Source of the DNA: Alitta virens
Taxonomy: Eukaryota; Annelida; Polychaeta; Phyllodocida; Nereididae
Direction of reading: 5' to 3'
NCBI GenBank assembly: GCA_932294295.1
Contig: OW028580.1
Span: 10,135,374 to 10,199,373, forward strand
Length of the DNA stretch: 64,000 nucleotides
Below the pieces are notes generated by a model, which was not told the origin of the DNA, ran no database searches, and was given only the letters and a program-made list of their open reading frames with translations. Positions 38,801-52,800 of this stretch are shown one piece after another (within the stretch, counting starts at the first letter, position 1; each line of letters opens with the position of its first letter). Both the position numbers and the translations under genes were made by a program.

Positions 38801-41800
38801 TTTTTGTTTGTTGTTCACACTTTGTTTGTTTGTTGTTCACACATTTTTTGTTTGTTGTTCACACTTTTTTTGGTTTCTTGTTCACACTTTGTTTGTTTGT
38901 TGTTCACACATTGTTTGTTTGTTGTTTACACTTTTTTTGTTTGTTGTTCACACATTTTTTGTTTGTTGTTTACACTTTGTTTGTTGTTCACACTTTTTTT
39001 GGTTTGTTGTTCACACTTTTTTTGGTTTGTTGTTCACACTTTTTTTGGTTTGTTGCTCACACTTTTTTTGGTTTGTTGTTCACACTTTTTTTGGTTTGTT
39101 GTTCACACTTTGTTTGTTTGTTGTTCACACATTTTTTGTTTGTTGTTTACACTTTGTTTGTTGTTCACACATTTTTTGGTTTATTGTTCACACTTTGTTT
39201 GTTGTTCACACTTTTTTTGGTTTGTTGTTCACACATTTTTTGGTTTGTTGTTCACACTTTTTTTGGTTTGTTGTTCGCACATTTTTTGGTTTGTTGTTCA
39301 CACTTTTTTTGGTTTGTTGTTCACACTTTTTTTGGTTTGTTGTTCACACTTTTTTTGTTGTTCACACTTTGTTTGTTTCTTGTTCACACTTTGTTTGTTT
39401 GTTGTTCACACATTTTTTGTTTGTTGTTTACACTTTTTTTGTTTGTTGTTCACACATTTTTTGTTTGTTGTTTACACTTTGTTTGTTGTTCACACTTTTT
39501 TTGGTTTGTTGTTCACACTTTTTTTGGTTTGTTGTTCACACTTTGTTTGTTTGTTTTTCACACATTTTTTGTTTGTTGTTTACACTTTGTTTGTTGTTCA
39601 CACATTTTTTGGTTTATTGTTCACACTTTGTTTGTTGTTCACACTTTTTTTGGTTTGTTGTTCACACATTTTTTGGTTTGTTGTTCACACTTTTTTTGGT
39701 TTGTTGTTCGCACATTTTTTGGTTTGTTGTTCACACTTTTTTTGGTTTGTTGTTCGCACATTTTTTGGTTTGTTGTTCACACTTTGTTTGTTTGTTGTTC
39801 ACACTTTTTTTGGTTTCTTGTTCACACTTTGTTTGTTTGTTGTTCACACATTTTTTGTTTGTTGTTTACACTTTTTTTGTTTGTTGTTCACACATTTTTT
39901 GTTTGTTGTTTACACTTTGTTTGTTGTTCACACTTTTTTTGGTTTGTTGTTCACACTTTTTTTGGTTTGTTGTTCACACTTTTTTTGGTTTGTTGCTCAC
40001 ACTTTTTTTGGTTTGTTGTTCACACTTTTTTTGGTTTGTTGTTCACACTTTGTTTGTTTGTTTTTCACACATTTTTTGTTTGTTGTTTACACTTTGTTTG
40101 TTGTTCACACATTTTTTGGTTTATTGTTCACACTTTGTTTGTTGTTCACACTTTTTTTGGTTTGTTGTTCACACATTTTTTGGTTTGTTGTTCACACTTT
40201 TTTTGGTTTGTTGTTCGCACATTTTTTGGTTTGTTGTTCACACTTTTTTTGGTTTGTTGTTCACACTTTTTTTGGTTTGCTGTTCACACTTTTTTTGTTG
40301 TTCACTCTTTGTTTGTTTGTTGTTCACACTTTTTTTGTTTGTTGTTCACACTTTGTTTGTTTGTTGTTCACACATTTTTTGTTTGTTGTTCACACTTTTT
40401 TTGGTTTCTTGTTCACACTTTGTTTGTTTGTTGTTCACACATTTTTTGTTTGTTGTTTACACTTTTTTTGTTTGTTGTTCACACATTTTTGTTTGTTGTT
40501 TACACTTTGTTTGTTGTTCACACTTTTTTTGGTTTGTTGTTCACACTTTTTTTGGTTTGTTGTTCACACTTTTTTTGGTTTGTTGCTCACACTTTTTTTG
40601 GTTTATTGTTCACACTTTGTTTGGTTTGTTGTTCACACTTTGTTTGTTTGTTGTTCACACATTTTTTGTTTGTTGTTTACACTTTGTTTGTTGTTCACAC
40701 ATTTTTTGGTTTATTGTTCACACTTTGTTTGTTGTTCACACTTTTTTTGGTTTGTTGTTCACACTTTTTTTGTTTGTTGTTCACACTTTTTTTGTTTGTT
40801 GTTCACACTTTTTTTGGTTTATTGTTCACACTTTTTTTGGTTTGTTGTTCACACTTTTTTTGTTTGTTGTTCACACATTTTTTGTTTGTTGTTTACACTT
40901 TTTTTGTTTGTTGTTCACACATTTTATGTTGTTCACACTTTGTTTGTTTGTTGTTCACACTTTTTTTGTTTGTTGTTCACACTTTGTTTGTTTGTTGTTC
41001 ACACATTTTTTGTTTGTTGTTCACACTTTTTTTGGTTTCATGTTCACACTTTGTTTGTTTGTTGTTCACACATTTTTTGTTTGTTGTTTACACTTTTTTT
41101 GTTTGTTGTTCACACATTTTTTGGTTTATTGTTCACACTTTGTTTGTTTGTTGTTCACACTTTGTTTGTTTGTTGTTCACACTTTGTTTGTTGTTCACAC
41201 TTTGTTTGTTTGTTGTTCACACTTTTTTTGTTTGTTGTTCACACTTTTTTTGGTTTGTTGTTCACACTTTTTTTGTTTGTTGTTCACACTTTGTTTGTTG
41301 TTCACACTTTGTTTGTTTGTTGTTCACACTTTTTTTGGTTTGTTGTTCACAATTTTTTTGGTTTGTTGTTCACACTTTTTTTGTTTGTTGTGCACACTTT
41401 TTTTGTTTGTTGTTCACACTTTTTTTGGTTTATTGTTCACACTTTTTTTGGTTTGTTGTTCACACTTTTTTTGTTTGTTGTTCACACTTTGTTTGTTGTT
41501 CACACTTTGTTTGTTTGTTGTTCACACTTTTTTTGTTTGTTGTTCACACTTTGTTTGTTTGTTGTTCACACATTTTTTGTTTGTTGTTCACACTTTTTTT
41601 GGTTTCTTGTTCACACTTTGTTTGTTTGTTGTTCACACATTGTTTGTTTGTTGTTTACACTTTTTTTGTTTGTTGTTCACACATTTTTTGTTTGTTGTTT
41701 ACACTTTGTTTGTTGTTCACACTTTTTTTGGTTTGTTGTTCACACTTTTTTTGGTTTGTTGTTCACACTTTTTTTGGTTTGTTGCTCACACTTTTTTTGG

Positions 41801-43523
41801 TTTGTTGTTCACACTTTTTTTGGTTTGTTGTTCACACTTTGTTTGTTTGTTGTTCACACATTTTTTGTTTGTTGTTTACACTTTGTTTGTTGTTCACACA
41901 TTTTTTGGTTTATTGTTCACACTTTTTTTGGTTTGTTGTTCACACTTTTTTTGTTGTTCACACTTTGTTTGTTTGTTGTTCACACTTTTTTTGGTTTCTT
42001 GTTCACACTTTGTTTGTTTGTTGTTCACACATTTTTTGTTTGTTGTTTACACTTTTTTTGTTTGTTGTTCACACATTTTTTGTTTGTTGTTTACACTTTG
42101 TTTGTTGTTCACACTTTTTTTGGTTTGTTGTTCACACTTTTTTTGGTTTGTTGTTCACACTTTTTTTGGTTTGTTGCTCACACTTTTTTTGGTTTGTTGT
42201 TCACACTTTTTTTGGTTTGTTGTTCACACTTTGTTTGTTTGTTTTTCACACATTTTTTGTTTGTTGTTTACACTTTGTTTGTTGTTCACACATTTTTTGG
42301 TTCATTGTTCACACTTTGTTTGTTGTTCACACTTTTTTTGGTTTGTTGTTCACACATTTTTTGGTTTGTTGTTCACACTTTTTTTGGTTTGTTGTTCGCA
42401 CATTTTTTGGTTTGTTGTTCACACTTTTTTTGGTTTGTTGTTCGCACATTTTTTGATTTGTTGTTCACACTTTGTTTGTTTGTTGTTCACACTTTTTTTG
42501 GTTTCTTGTTCACACTTTGTTTGTTTGTTGTTCACACATTTTTTGTTTGTTGTTTACACTTTTTTTGTTTGTTGTTCACACATTTTTTGTTTGTTGTTTA
42601 CACTTTGTTTGTTGTTCACACTTTTATTGGTTTGTTGTTCACACTTTTTTTGGTTTGTTGTTCACACTTTTTTTGGTTTGTTGCTCACACTTTTTTTGGT
42701 TTGTTGTTCACACTTTTTTTGGTTTGTTGTTCACACTTTGTTTGTTTGTTTTTCACACATTTTTTGTTTGTTGTTTACACTTTGTTTGTTGTTCACACAT
42801 TTTTTGGTTTATTGTTCACACTTTGTTTGTTGTTCACACTTTTTTTGGTTTGTTGTTCACACATTTTTTGGTTTGTTGTTCACACTTTTTTTGGTTTGTT
42901 GTTCGCACATTTTTTGGTTTGTTGTTCACACTTTTTTTGTTGTTCACACTTTTTTTGGTTTGTTGTTCACACATTTTTTGTTTGTTGTTCACACTTTTTT
43001 TGGTTTGTTGTTCACACTTTTTTTGTTGTTCACACTTTGTTTGTTTGTTGTTCACACTTTGTTTGTTGTTCACACTTTGTTTGTTTGTTGTTCACACTTT
43101 TTTTTTTTTTTTTTCACACTTTTTTTGGTTTGTTGTTCACACTTTTTTTGTTTGTTGTTCACACTTTGTTTGTTGTTCACACTTTGTTTGTTTGTTGTTC
43201 ACACTTTGTTTGTTTGTTGTTCACACTTTTTTTGTTTGTTGTTCACACTTTGTTTGTTTGTTGTTCACACATTTTTTGTTTGTTGTTCACACTTTTTTTG
43301 GTTTCATGTTCACACTTTGTTTGTTTGTTGTTCACACATTTTTTGTTTGTTGTTTACACTTTTTTTGTTTGTTGTTCACACATTTTTTGGTTTATTGTTC
43401 ACACTTTGTTTGTTTGTTGTTCACACTTTGTTTGTTTGTTGTTCACACTTTGTTTGTTGTTCACACTTTGTTTGTTTGTTGTTCACACTTTTTTTGTTTG
43501 TTGTTCACACTTTTTTTGGTTAG
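35824..43523 (+). repeat. Segment 19: longest landmark-free stretch, 7,700 bp mosaic
   Basis: Type II opening, then a 1,171 bp tandem duplication (35891-38232), GTGCAC at 38661-38666 and 41390-41395, and a truncated CATTTTATG monomer at about 40916-40937 that jumps to TTGTTCAC without the TTCTTTAC part. Private changes include T-to-G at 38323, A-to-T at 40306, T-to-C in TTCATTG near 42303, and A at 42626 splitting a T7 tract. T17 tract at 43098-43114. Confidence 0.82.
35891..38232 (+). repeat. Tandem duplication, 2 x 1,171 bp
   Basis: Copies are about 35891-37061 and 37062-38232. Both carry CGCTCA (about 36085 and 37256) and GTTCCCA (about 36405 and 37576), changes I see nowhere else. The junction near 37050 joins an F monomer to CACAC rather than TACAC. 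Confidence 0.88.
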
Positions 43524-44787
43524 TTGTTCACACTTTTTTTGTTTGTTGTTCACACTTTGTTTGTTGTTCACACTTTGTTTGTTTGTTGTTCACACTTTTT
43601 TTGTTTGTTGTTCACACTTTGTTTGTTTGTTGTTCACACATTTTTTGTTTGTTGTTCACACTTTTTTTGGTTTCTTGTTCACACTTTGTTTGTTTGTTGT
43701 TCACACATTTTTTGTTTGTTGTTTACACTTTTTTTGTTTGTTGTTCACACATTTTTTGGTTTATTGTTCACACTTTGTTTGTTTGTTGTTCACACTTTTT
43801 TTGGTTTGTTGTTCACACATTTTTTGGTTTGTTGTTCACACTTTTTTTGTTTGTTGTTCACACATTTTTTGTTTGTTGTTTACACTTTGTTTGTTGTTCA
43901 CACTTTTTTTGGTTTGTTGTTCACACTTTTTTTGGTTTGTTGTTCACACTTTTTTTGGTTTGTTGCTCACACTTTTTTTGGTTTGTTGTTCACACTTTTT
44001 TTGGTTTGTTGTTCACACTTTGTTTGTTTGTTGTTCACACATTTTTTGTTTGTTGTTTACACTTTGTTTGTTGTTCACACATTTTTTGGTTTATTGTTCA
44101 CACTTTGTTTGTTGTTCACACTTTTTTTGGTTTGTTGTTCACACATTTTTTGGTTTGTTGTTCACACTTTTTTTGGTTTGTTGTTCGCACATTTTTTGGT
44201 TTGTTGTTCACACTTTTTTTGGTTTGTTGTTCACACTTTTTTTGGTTTGTTGTTCACACTTTTTTTGGTTTGTTGTTCACACTTTTTTTGTTGTTCACAC
44301 TTTGTTTGTTTGTTGTTCACACTTTGTTTGTTGTTCACACTTTGTTTGTTTGTTGTTCACACTTTTTTTTTTTTTGTTCACACTTTTTTTGGTTTGTTGT
44401 TCACACTTTTTTTGTTTGTTGTTCACACTTTGTTTGTTGTTCACACTTTGTTTGTTTGTTGTTCACACTTTGTTTGTTTGTTGTTCACACTTTTTTTGTT
44501 TGTTGTTCACACTTTGTTTGTTTGTTGTTCACACATTTTTTGTTTGTTGTTCACACTTTTTTTGGTTTCATGTTCACACTTTGTTTGTTTGTTGTTCACA
44601 CATTTTTTGTTTGTTGTTTACACTTTTTTTGTTTGTTGTTCACACATTTTTTGGTTTATTGTTCACACTTTGTTTGTTTGTTGTTCACACTTTGTTTGTT
44701 TGTTGTTCACACTTTGTTTGTTGTTCACACTTTGTTTGTTTGTTGTTCACACTTTTTTTGTTTGTTGTTCACACTTTTTTTGGTTAG
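43524..44787 (+). repeat. Segment 20: 1,264 bp HOR copy
   Basis: Same length and, as far as I read it, the same monomer order as 14647-15910. T13 tract at 44363-44375. With the first ~590 bp of the next segment it recurs at 48629 onward (offset 5,105 bp). Confidence 0.89.
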
Positions 44788-47490
44788 TTGTTCACACTTT
44801 TTTTGTTTGTTGTTCACACTTTGTTTGTTGTTCACACTTTGTTTGTTTGTTGTTCACACTTTTTTTGTTTGTTGTTCACACTTTGTTTGTTTGTTGTTCA
44901 CACATTTTTTGTTTGTTGTTCACACTTTTTTTGGTTTCTTGTTCACACTTTGTTTGTTTGTTGTTCACACATTTTTTGTTTGTTGTTTACACTTTTTTTG
45001 TTTGTTGTTCACACATTTTTTGGTTTATTGTTCACACTTTGTTTGTTTGTTGTTCACACTTTTTTTGGTTTGTTGTTCACACATTTTTTGGTTTGTTGTT
45101 CACACTTTTTTTGGTTTGTTGTTCACACTTTTTTTGGTTTGTTGTTCACACATTTTTTGGTCTGTTGTTCACACTTTTTTTGGTTTGTTGTTCACACTTT
45201 TTTTGGTTTGTTGTTCACACTTTTTTTGGTTTGTTGTTCACACTTTGTTTGTTTGTTTTTCACACATTTTTTGGTTTGTTGTTCACACTTTTTTTGGTTT
45301 GTTGCTCACACTTTTTTTGGTTTGTTGTTCACACTTTTTTTGGTTTGTTGTTCACACTTTGTTTGTTTGTTGTTCACACTTTTTTTGTTTGTTGTTCACA
45401 CTTTGTTTGTTTGTTGTTCACACATTTTTTGTTTGTTGTTCACACTTTTTTTGGTTTCTTGTTCACACTTTGTTTGTTTGTTGTTCACACATTGTTTGTT
45501 TGTTGTTTACACTTTTTTTGTTTGTTGTTCACACATTTTTTGTTTGTTGTTTACACTTTGTTTGTTGTTCACACTTTTTTTGGTTTGTTGTTCACACTTT
45601 TTTTGGTTTGTTGTTCACACTTTTTTTGGTTTGTTGCTCACACTTTTTTTGGTTTGTTGTTCACACTTTTTTTGGTTTGTTGTTCACACTTTGTTTGTTT
45701 GTTGTTCACACATTTTTTGTTTGTTGTTTACACTTTGTTTGTTGTTCACACATTTTTTGGTATATTGTTCACACTTTGTTTGTTGTTCACACTTTTTTTG
45801 GTTTGTTGTTCACACATTTTTTGGTTTGTTGTTCACACTTTTTTTGGTTTGTTGTTCGCACATTTTTTGGTTTGTTGTTCACACTTTTTTTGGTTTGTTG
45901 TTCACACTTTTTTTGGTTTGTTGTTCACACTTTTTTTGTTGTTCACACTTTGTTTGTTTGTTGTTCACACTTTTTTTGGTTTCTTGTTCACACTTTGTTT
46001 GTTTGTTGTTCACACATTTTTTGTTTGTTGTTTACACTTTTTTTGTTTGTTGTTCACACATTTTTTGTTTGTTGTTTACACTTTGTTTGTTGTTCACACT
46101 TTTTTTGGTTTGTTGTTCACACTTTTTTTGGTTTGTTGTTCACACTTTTTTTGGTTTGTTGCTCACACTTTTTTTGGTTTGTTGTTCACACTTTTTTTGG
46201 TTTGTTGTTCACACTTTGTTTGTTTGTTTTTCACACATTTTTTGTTTGTTGTTTACACTTTGTTTGTTGTTCACACATTTTTTGGTTCATTGTTCACACT
46301 TTGTTTGTTGTTCACACTTTTTTTGGTTTGTTGTTCACACATTTTTTGGTTTGTTGTTCACACTTTTTTTGGTTTGTTGTTCGCACATTTTTTGGTTTGT
46401 TGTTCACACTTTTTTTGGTTTGTTGTTCGCACATTTTTTGGTTTGTTGTTCACACTTTGTTTGTTTGTTGTTCACACTTTTTTTGGTTTCTTGTTCACAC
46501 TTTGTTTGTTTGTTGTTCACACATTTTTTGTTTGTTGTTTACACTTTTTTTGTTTGTTGTTCACACATTTTTTGTTTGTTGTTTACACTTTGTTTGTTGT
46601 TCACACTTTTATTGGTTTGTTGTTCACACTTTTTTTGGTTTGTTGTTCACACTTTTTTTGGTTTGTTGCTCACACTTTTTTTGGTTTGTTGTTCACACTT
46701 TTTTTGGTTTGTTGTTCACACTTTGTTTGTTTGTTTTTCACACATTTTTTGTTTGTTGTTTACACTTTGTTTGTTGTTCACACATTTTTTGGTTTATTGT
46801 TCACACTTTGTTTGTTGTTCACACTTTTTTTGGTTTGTTGTTCACACATTTTTTGGTTTGTTGTTCACACTTTTTTTGGTTTGTTGTTCGCACATTTTTT
46901 GGTTTGTTGTTCACACTTTTTTTGGTTTGTTGTTCACACTTTTTTTGGTTTGTTGTTCACACTTTTTTTGTTGTTCACACTTTGTTTGTTTGTTGTTCAC
47001 ACTTTGTTTGTTGTTCACACTTTGTTTGTTTGTTGTTCACACTTTTTTTTTTTTTTTTTCACACTTTTTTTGGTTTGTTGTTCACACTTTTTTTGTTTGT
47101 TGTTCACACTTTGTTTGTTGTTCACACTTTGTTTGTTTGTTGTTCACACTTTGTTTGTTTGTTGTTCACACTTTTTTTGTTTGTTGTTCACACTTTGTTT
47201 GTTTGTTGTTCACACATTTTTTGTTTGTTGTTCACACTTTTTTTGGTTTCATGTTCACACTTTGTTTGTTTGTTGTTCACACATTTTTTGTTTGTTGTTT
47301 ACACTTTTTTTGTTTGTTGTTCACACATTTTTTGGTTTATTGTTCACACTTTGTTTGTTTGTTGTTCACACTTTGTTTGTTTGTTGTTCACACTTTGTTT
47401 GTTTGTTGTTCACACTTTGTTTGTTGTTCACACTTTGTTTGTTTGTTGTTCACACTTTTTTTGTTTGTTGTTCACACTTTTTTTGGTTAG
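44788..47490 (+). repeat. Segment 21: HOR copy, 2,703 bp
   Basis: Type I opening; then a rare junction near 45259 where TTTTTCACACA leads to an E monomer. Private changes are C at 45162 (GGTCTG), A at 45762, T-to-C in TTCATTG near 46287 and A at 46611 (T4 A T2). T17 tract at 47043-47059. One additional C monomer precedes the end landmark. Confidence 0.82.
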
Positions 47491-48628
47491 TTGTTCACAC
47501 TTTTTTTGTTTGTTGTTCACACATTTTTTGGTTTGTTGTTCACACTTTTTTTGGTTTGTTGTTCGCACATTTTTTGGTTTGTTGTTCACACTTTTTTTGG
47601 TTTGTTGTTCGCACATTTTTTGGTTTGTTGTTCACACTTTGTTTGTTTGTTGTTCACACTTTTTTTGGTTTCTTGTTCACACTTTGTTTGTTTGTTGTTC
47701 ACACATTTTTTGTTTGTTGTTTACACTTTGTTTGTTGTTCACACTTTTATTGGTTTGTTGTTCACACTTTTTTTGGTTTGTTGTTCACACTTTTTTTGGT
47801 TTGTTGCTCACACTTTTTTTGGTTTGTTGTTCACACTTTTTTTGGTTTGTTGTTCACACTTTGTTTGTTTGTTTTTCACACATTTTTTGTTTGTTGTTTA
47901 CACTTTGTTTGTTGTTCACACATTTTTTGGTTTATTGTTCACACTTTGTTTGTTGTTCACACTTTTTTTGGTTTGTTGTTCACACATTTTTTGGTTTGTT
48001 GTTCACACTTTTTTTGGTTTGTTGTTCGCACATTTTTTGGTTTGTTGTTCACACTTTTTTTGGTTTGTTGTTCACACTTTTTTTGGTTTGTTGTTCACAC
48101 TTTTTTTGTTGTTCACACTTTGTTTGTTTGTTGTTCACACTTTGTTTGTTGTTCACACTTTGTTTGTTTGTTGTTCACACTTTTTTTTTTTTTTTTTCAC
48201 ACTTTTTTTGGTTTGTTGTTCACACTTTTTTTGTTTGTTGTTCACACTTTGTTTGTTGTTCACACTTTGTTTGTTTGTTGTTCACACTTTGTTTGTTTGT
48301 TGTTCACACTTTTTTTGTTTGTTGTTCACACTTTGTTTGTTTGTTGTTCACACATTTTTTGTTTGTTGTTCACACTTTTTTTGGTTTCATGTTCACACTT
48401 TGTTTGTTTGTTGTTCACACATTTTTTGTTTGTTGTTTACACTTTTTTTGTTTGTTGTTCACACATTTTTTGGTTTATTGTTCACACTTTGTTTGTTTGT
48501 TGTTCACACTTTGTTTGTTTGTTGTTCACACTTTGTTTGTTTGTTGTTCACACTTTGTTTGTTGTTCACACTTTGTTTGTTTGTTGTTCACACTTTTTTT
48601 GTTTGTTGTTCACACTTTTTTTGGTTAG
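47491..48628 (+). repeat. Segment 22: chimeric HOR copy, 1,138 bp
   Basis: After the landmark one B monomer is followed directly by E, A, gE order, unlike type I or type II openings. Carries A at 47749 (T4 A T2) and a T17 tract at 48181-48197. Has the same extra C monomer near the end as segment 21. Confidence 0.82.
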
Positions 48629-49892
48629 TTGTTCACACTTTTTTTGTTTGTTGTTCACACTTTGTTTGTTGTTCACACTTTGTTTGTTTGTTGTTCACAC
48701 TTTTTTTGTTTGTTGTTCACACTTTGTTTGTTTGTTGTTCACACATTTTTTGTTTGTTGTTCACACTTTTTTTGGTTTCTTGTTCACACTTTGTTTGTTT
48801 GTTGTTCACACATTTTTTGTTTGTTGTTTACACTTTTTTTGTTTGTTGTTCACACATTTTTTGGTTTATTGTTCACACTTTGTTTGTTTGTTGTTCACAC
48901 TTTTTTTGGTTTGTTGTTCACACATTTTTTGGTTTGTTGTTCACACTTTTTTTGTTTGTTGTTCACACATTTTTTGTTTGTTGTTTACACTTTGTTTGTT
49001 GTTCACACTTTTTTTGGTTTGTTGTTCACACTTTTTTTGGTTTGTTGTTCACACTTTTTTTGGTTTGTTGCTCACACTTTTTTTGGTTTGTTGTTCACAC
49101 TTTTTTTGGTTTGTTGTTCACACTTTGTTTGTTTGTTGTTCACACATTTTTTGTTTGTTGTTTACACTTTGTTTGTTGTTCACACATTTTTTGGTTTATT
49201 GTTCACACTTTGTTTGTTGTTCACACTTTTTTTGGTTTGTTGTTCACACATTTTTTGGTTTGTTGTTCACACTTTTTTTGGTTTGTTGTTCGCACATTTT
49301 TTGGTTTGTTGTTCACACTTTTTTTGGTTTGTTGTTCACACTTTTTTTGGTTTGTTGTTCACACTTTTTTTGGTTTGTTGTTCACACTTTTTTTGTTGTT
49401 CACACTTTGTTTGTTTGTTGTTCACACTTTGTTTGTTGTTCACACTTTGTTTGTTTGTTGTTCACACTTTTTTTTTTTTTGTTCACACTTTTTTTGGTTT
49501 GTTGTTCACACTTTTTTTGTTTGTTGTTCACACTTTGTTTGTTGTTCACACTTTGTTTGTTTGTTGTTCACACTTTGTTTGTTTGTTGTTCACACTTTTT
49601 TTGTTTGTTGTTCACACTTTGTTTGTTTGTTGTTCACACATTTTTTGTTTGTTGTTCACACTTTTTTTGGTTTCATGTTCACACTTTGTTTGTTTGTTGT
49701 TCACACATTTTTTGTTTGTTGTTTACACTTTTTTTGTTTGTTGTTCACACATTTTTTGGTTTATTGTTCACACTTTGTTTGTTTGTTGTTCACACTTTGT
49801 TTGTTTGTTGTTCACACTTTGTTTGTTGTTCACACTTTGTTTGTTTGTTGTTCACACTTTTTTTGTTTGTTGTTCACACTTTTTTTGGTTAG
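48629..49892 (+). repeat. Segment 23: 1,264 bp HOR copy
   Basis: Same length and read order as segments 7 and 20. T13 tract at 49468-49480. First part of the 5,105 bp offset copy pair with 43524-45370. Confidence 0.89.
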
Positions 49893-52800
49893 TTGTTCAC
49901 ACTTTTTTTGTTTGTTGTTCACACTTTGTTTGTTGTTCACACTTTGTTTGTTTGTTGTTCACACTTTTTTTGTTTGTTGTTCACACTTTGTTTGTTTGTT
50001 GTTCACACATTTTTTGTTTGTTGTTCACACTTTTTTTGGTTTCTTGTTCACACTTTGTTTGTTTGTTGTTCACACATTTTTTGTTTGTTGTTTACACTTT
50101 TTTTGTTTGTTGTTCACACATTTTTTGGTTTATTGTTCACACTTTGTTTGTTTGTTGTTCACACTTTTTTTGGTTTGTTGTTCACACATTTTTTGGTTTG
50201 TTGTTCACACTTTTTTTGGTTTGTTGTTCACACTTTTTTTGGTTTGTTGTTCACACATTTTTTGGTTTGTTGTTCACACTTTTTTTGGTTTGTTGTTCAC
50301 ACTTTTTTTGGTTTGTTGTTCACACTTTTTTTGGTTTGTTGTTCACACTTTGTTTGTTTGTTTTTCACACATTTTTTGGTTTGTTGTTCACACTTTTTTT
50401 GGTTTGTTGCTCACACTTTTTTTGGTTTGTTGTTCACACTTTTTTTGGTTTGTTGTTCACACTTTGTTTGTTTGTTTTTCACACATTTTTTGTTTGTTGT
50501 TTACACTTTGTTTGTTGTTCACACATTTTTTGGTTTATTGTTCACACTTTGTTTGTTGTTCACACTTTTTTTGGTTTGTTGTTCACACATTTTTTGGTTT
50601 GTTGTTCACACTTTTTTTGGTTTGTTGTTCGCACATTTTTTGGTTTGTTGTTCACACTTTTTTTGGTTTGTTGTTCGCACATTTTTTGGTTTGTTGTTCA
50701 CACTTTGTTTGTTTGTTGTTCACACTTTTTTTGGTTTCTTGTTCACACTTTGTTTGTTTGTTGTTCACACATTTTTTGTTTGTTGTTTACACTTTTTTTG
50801 TTTGTTGTTCACACATTTTTTGTTTGTTGTTTACACTTTGTTTGTTGTTCACACTTTTTTTGGTTTGTTGTTCACACTTTTTTTGGTTTGTTGTTCACAC
50901 TTTTTTTGGTTTGTTGCTCACACTTTTTTTGGTTTGTTGTTCACACTTTTTTTGGTTTGTTGTTCACACTTTGTTTGTTTGTTTTTCACACATTTTTTGT
51001 TTGTTGTTTACACTTTGTTTGTTGTTTACACATTTTTTGGTTTATTGTTCACACTTTGTTTGTTGTTCACACTTTTTTTGGTTTGTTGTTCACACATTTT
51101 TTGGTTTGTTGTTCACACTTTTTTTGGTTTGTTGTTCGCACATTTTTTGGTTTGTTGTTCACACTTTTTTTGGTTTGTTGTTCACACTTTTTTTGGTTTG
51201 CTGTTCACACTTTTTTTGTTGTTCACTCTTTGTTTGTTTGTTGTTCACACTTTTTTTGTTTGTTGTTCACACTTTGTTTGTTTGTTGTTCACACATTTTT
51301 TGTTTGTTGTTCACACTTTTTTTGGTTTCTTGTTCACACTTTGTTTGTTTGTTGTTCACACATTTTTTGTTTGTTGTTTACACTTTTTTTGTTTGTTGTT
51401 CACACATTTTTGTTTGTTGTTTACACTTTGTTTGTTGTTCACACTTTTTTTGGTTTGTTGTTCACACTTTTTTTGGTTTGTTGTTCACACTTTTTTTGGT
51501 TTGTTGCTCACACTTTTTTTGGTTTATTGTTCACACTTTGTTTGGTTTGTTGTTCACACTTTGTTTGTTTGTTGTTCACACATTTTTTGTTTGTTGTTTA
51601 CACTTTGTTTGTTGTTCACACATTTTTTGGTTTATTGTTCACACTTTGTTTGTTGTTCACACTTTTTTTGGTTTGTTGTTCACACTTTTTTTGTTTGTTG
51701 TTCACACTTTTTTTGTTTGTTGTTCACACTTTTTTTGGTTTATTGTTCACACTTTTTTTGGTTTGTTGTTCACACTTTTTTTGTTTGTTGTTCACACATT
51801 TTTTGTTTGTTGTTTACACTTTTTTTGTTTGTTGTTCACACATTTTATGTTTGTTCTTTACACTTTGTTTGTTGTTCACACTTTTTTTGGTTTGTTGTTC
51901 ACACTTTTTTTGTTGTTCACACTTTGTTTGTTTGTTGTTCACACTTTTTTTGTTTGTTGTTCACACTTTGTTTGTTTGTTGTTCACACATTTTTTGTTTG
52001 TTGTTCACACTTTTTTTGGTTTCATGTTCACACTTTGTTTGTTTGTTGTTCACACATTTTTTGTTTGTTGTTTACACTTTTTTTGTTTGTTGTTCACACA
52101 TTTTTTGGTTTATTGTTCACACTTTGTTTGTTTGTTGTTCACACTTTGTTTGTTTGTTGTTCACACTTTGTTTGTTGTTCACACTTTGTTTGTTTGTTGT
52201 TCACACTTTTTTTGTTTGTTGTTCACACTTTTTTTGGTTTGTTGTTCACACTTTTTTTGTTTGTTGTTCACACTTTGTTTGTTGTTCACACTTTGTTTGT
52301 TTGTTGTTCACACTTTTTTTGGTTTGTTGTTCACAATTTTTTTGGTTTGTTGTTCACACTTTTTTTGTTTGTTGTGCACACTTTTTTTGTTTGTTGTTCA
52401 CACTTTTTTTGGTTTATTGTTCACACTTTTTTTGGTTTGTTGTTCACACTTTTTTTGTTTGTTGTTCACACTTTGTTTGTTGTTCACACTTTGTTTGTTT
52501 GTTGTTCACACTTTTTTTGTTTGTTGTTCACACTTTGTTTGTTTGTTGTTCACACATTTTTTGTTTGTTGTTCACACTTTTTTTGGTTTCTTGTTCACAC
52601 TTTGTTTGTTTGTTGTTCACACATTGTTTGTTTGTTGTTTACACTTTTTTTGTTTGTTGTTCACACATTTTTTGTTTGTTGTTTACACTTTGTTTGTTGT
52701 TCACACTTTTTTTGGTTTGTTGTTCACACTTTTTTTGGTTTGTTGTTCACACTTTTTTTGGTTTGTTGCTCACACTTTTTTTGGTTTGTTGTTCACACTT

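Noticed and set aside
42834..43073. Short minus-strand open frames (42834-43073 and 47428-47616)
   Set aside because: They arise where successive monomer lengths happen to keep TGA out of frame. The translation is only Asn/Gln/Lys-rich repeat sequence.
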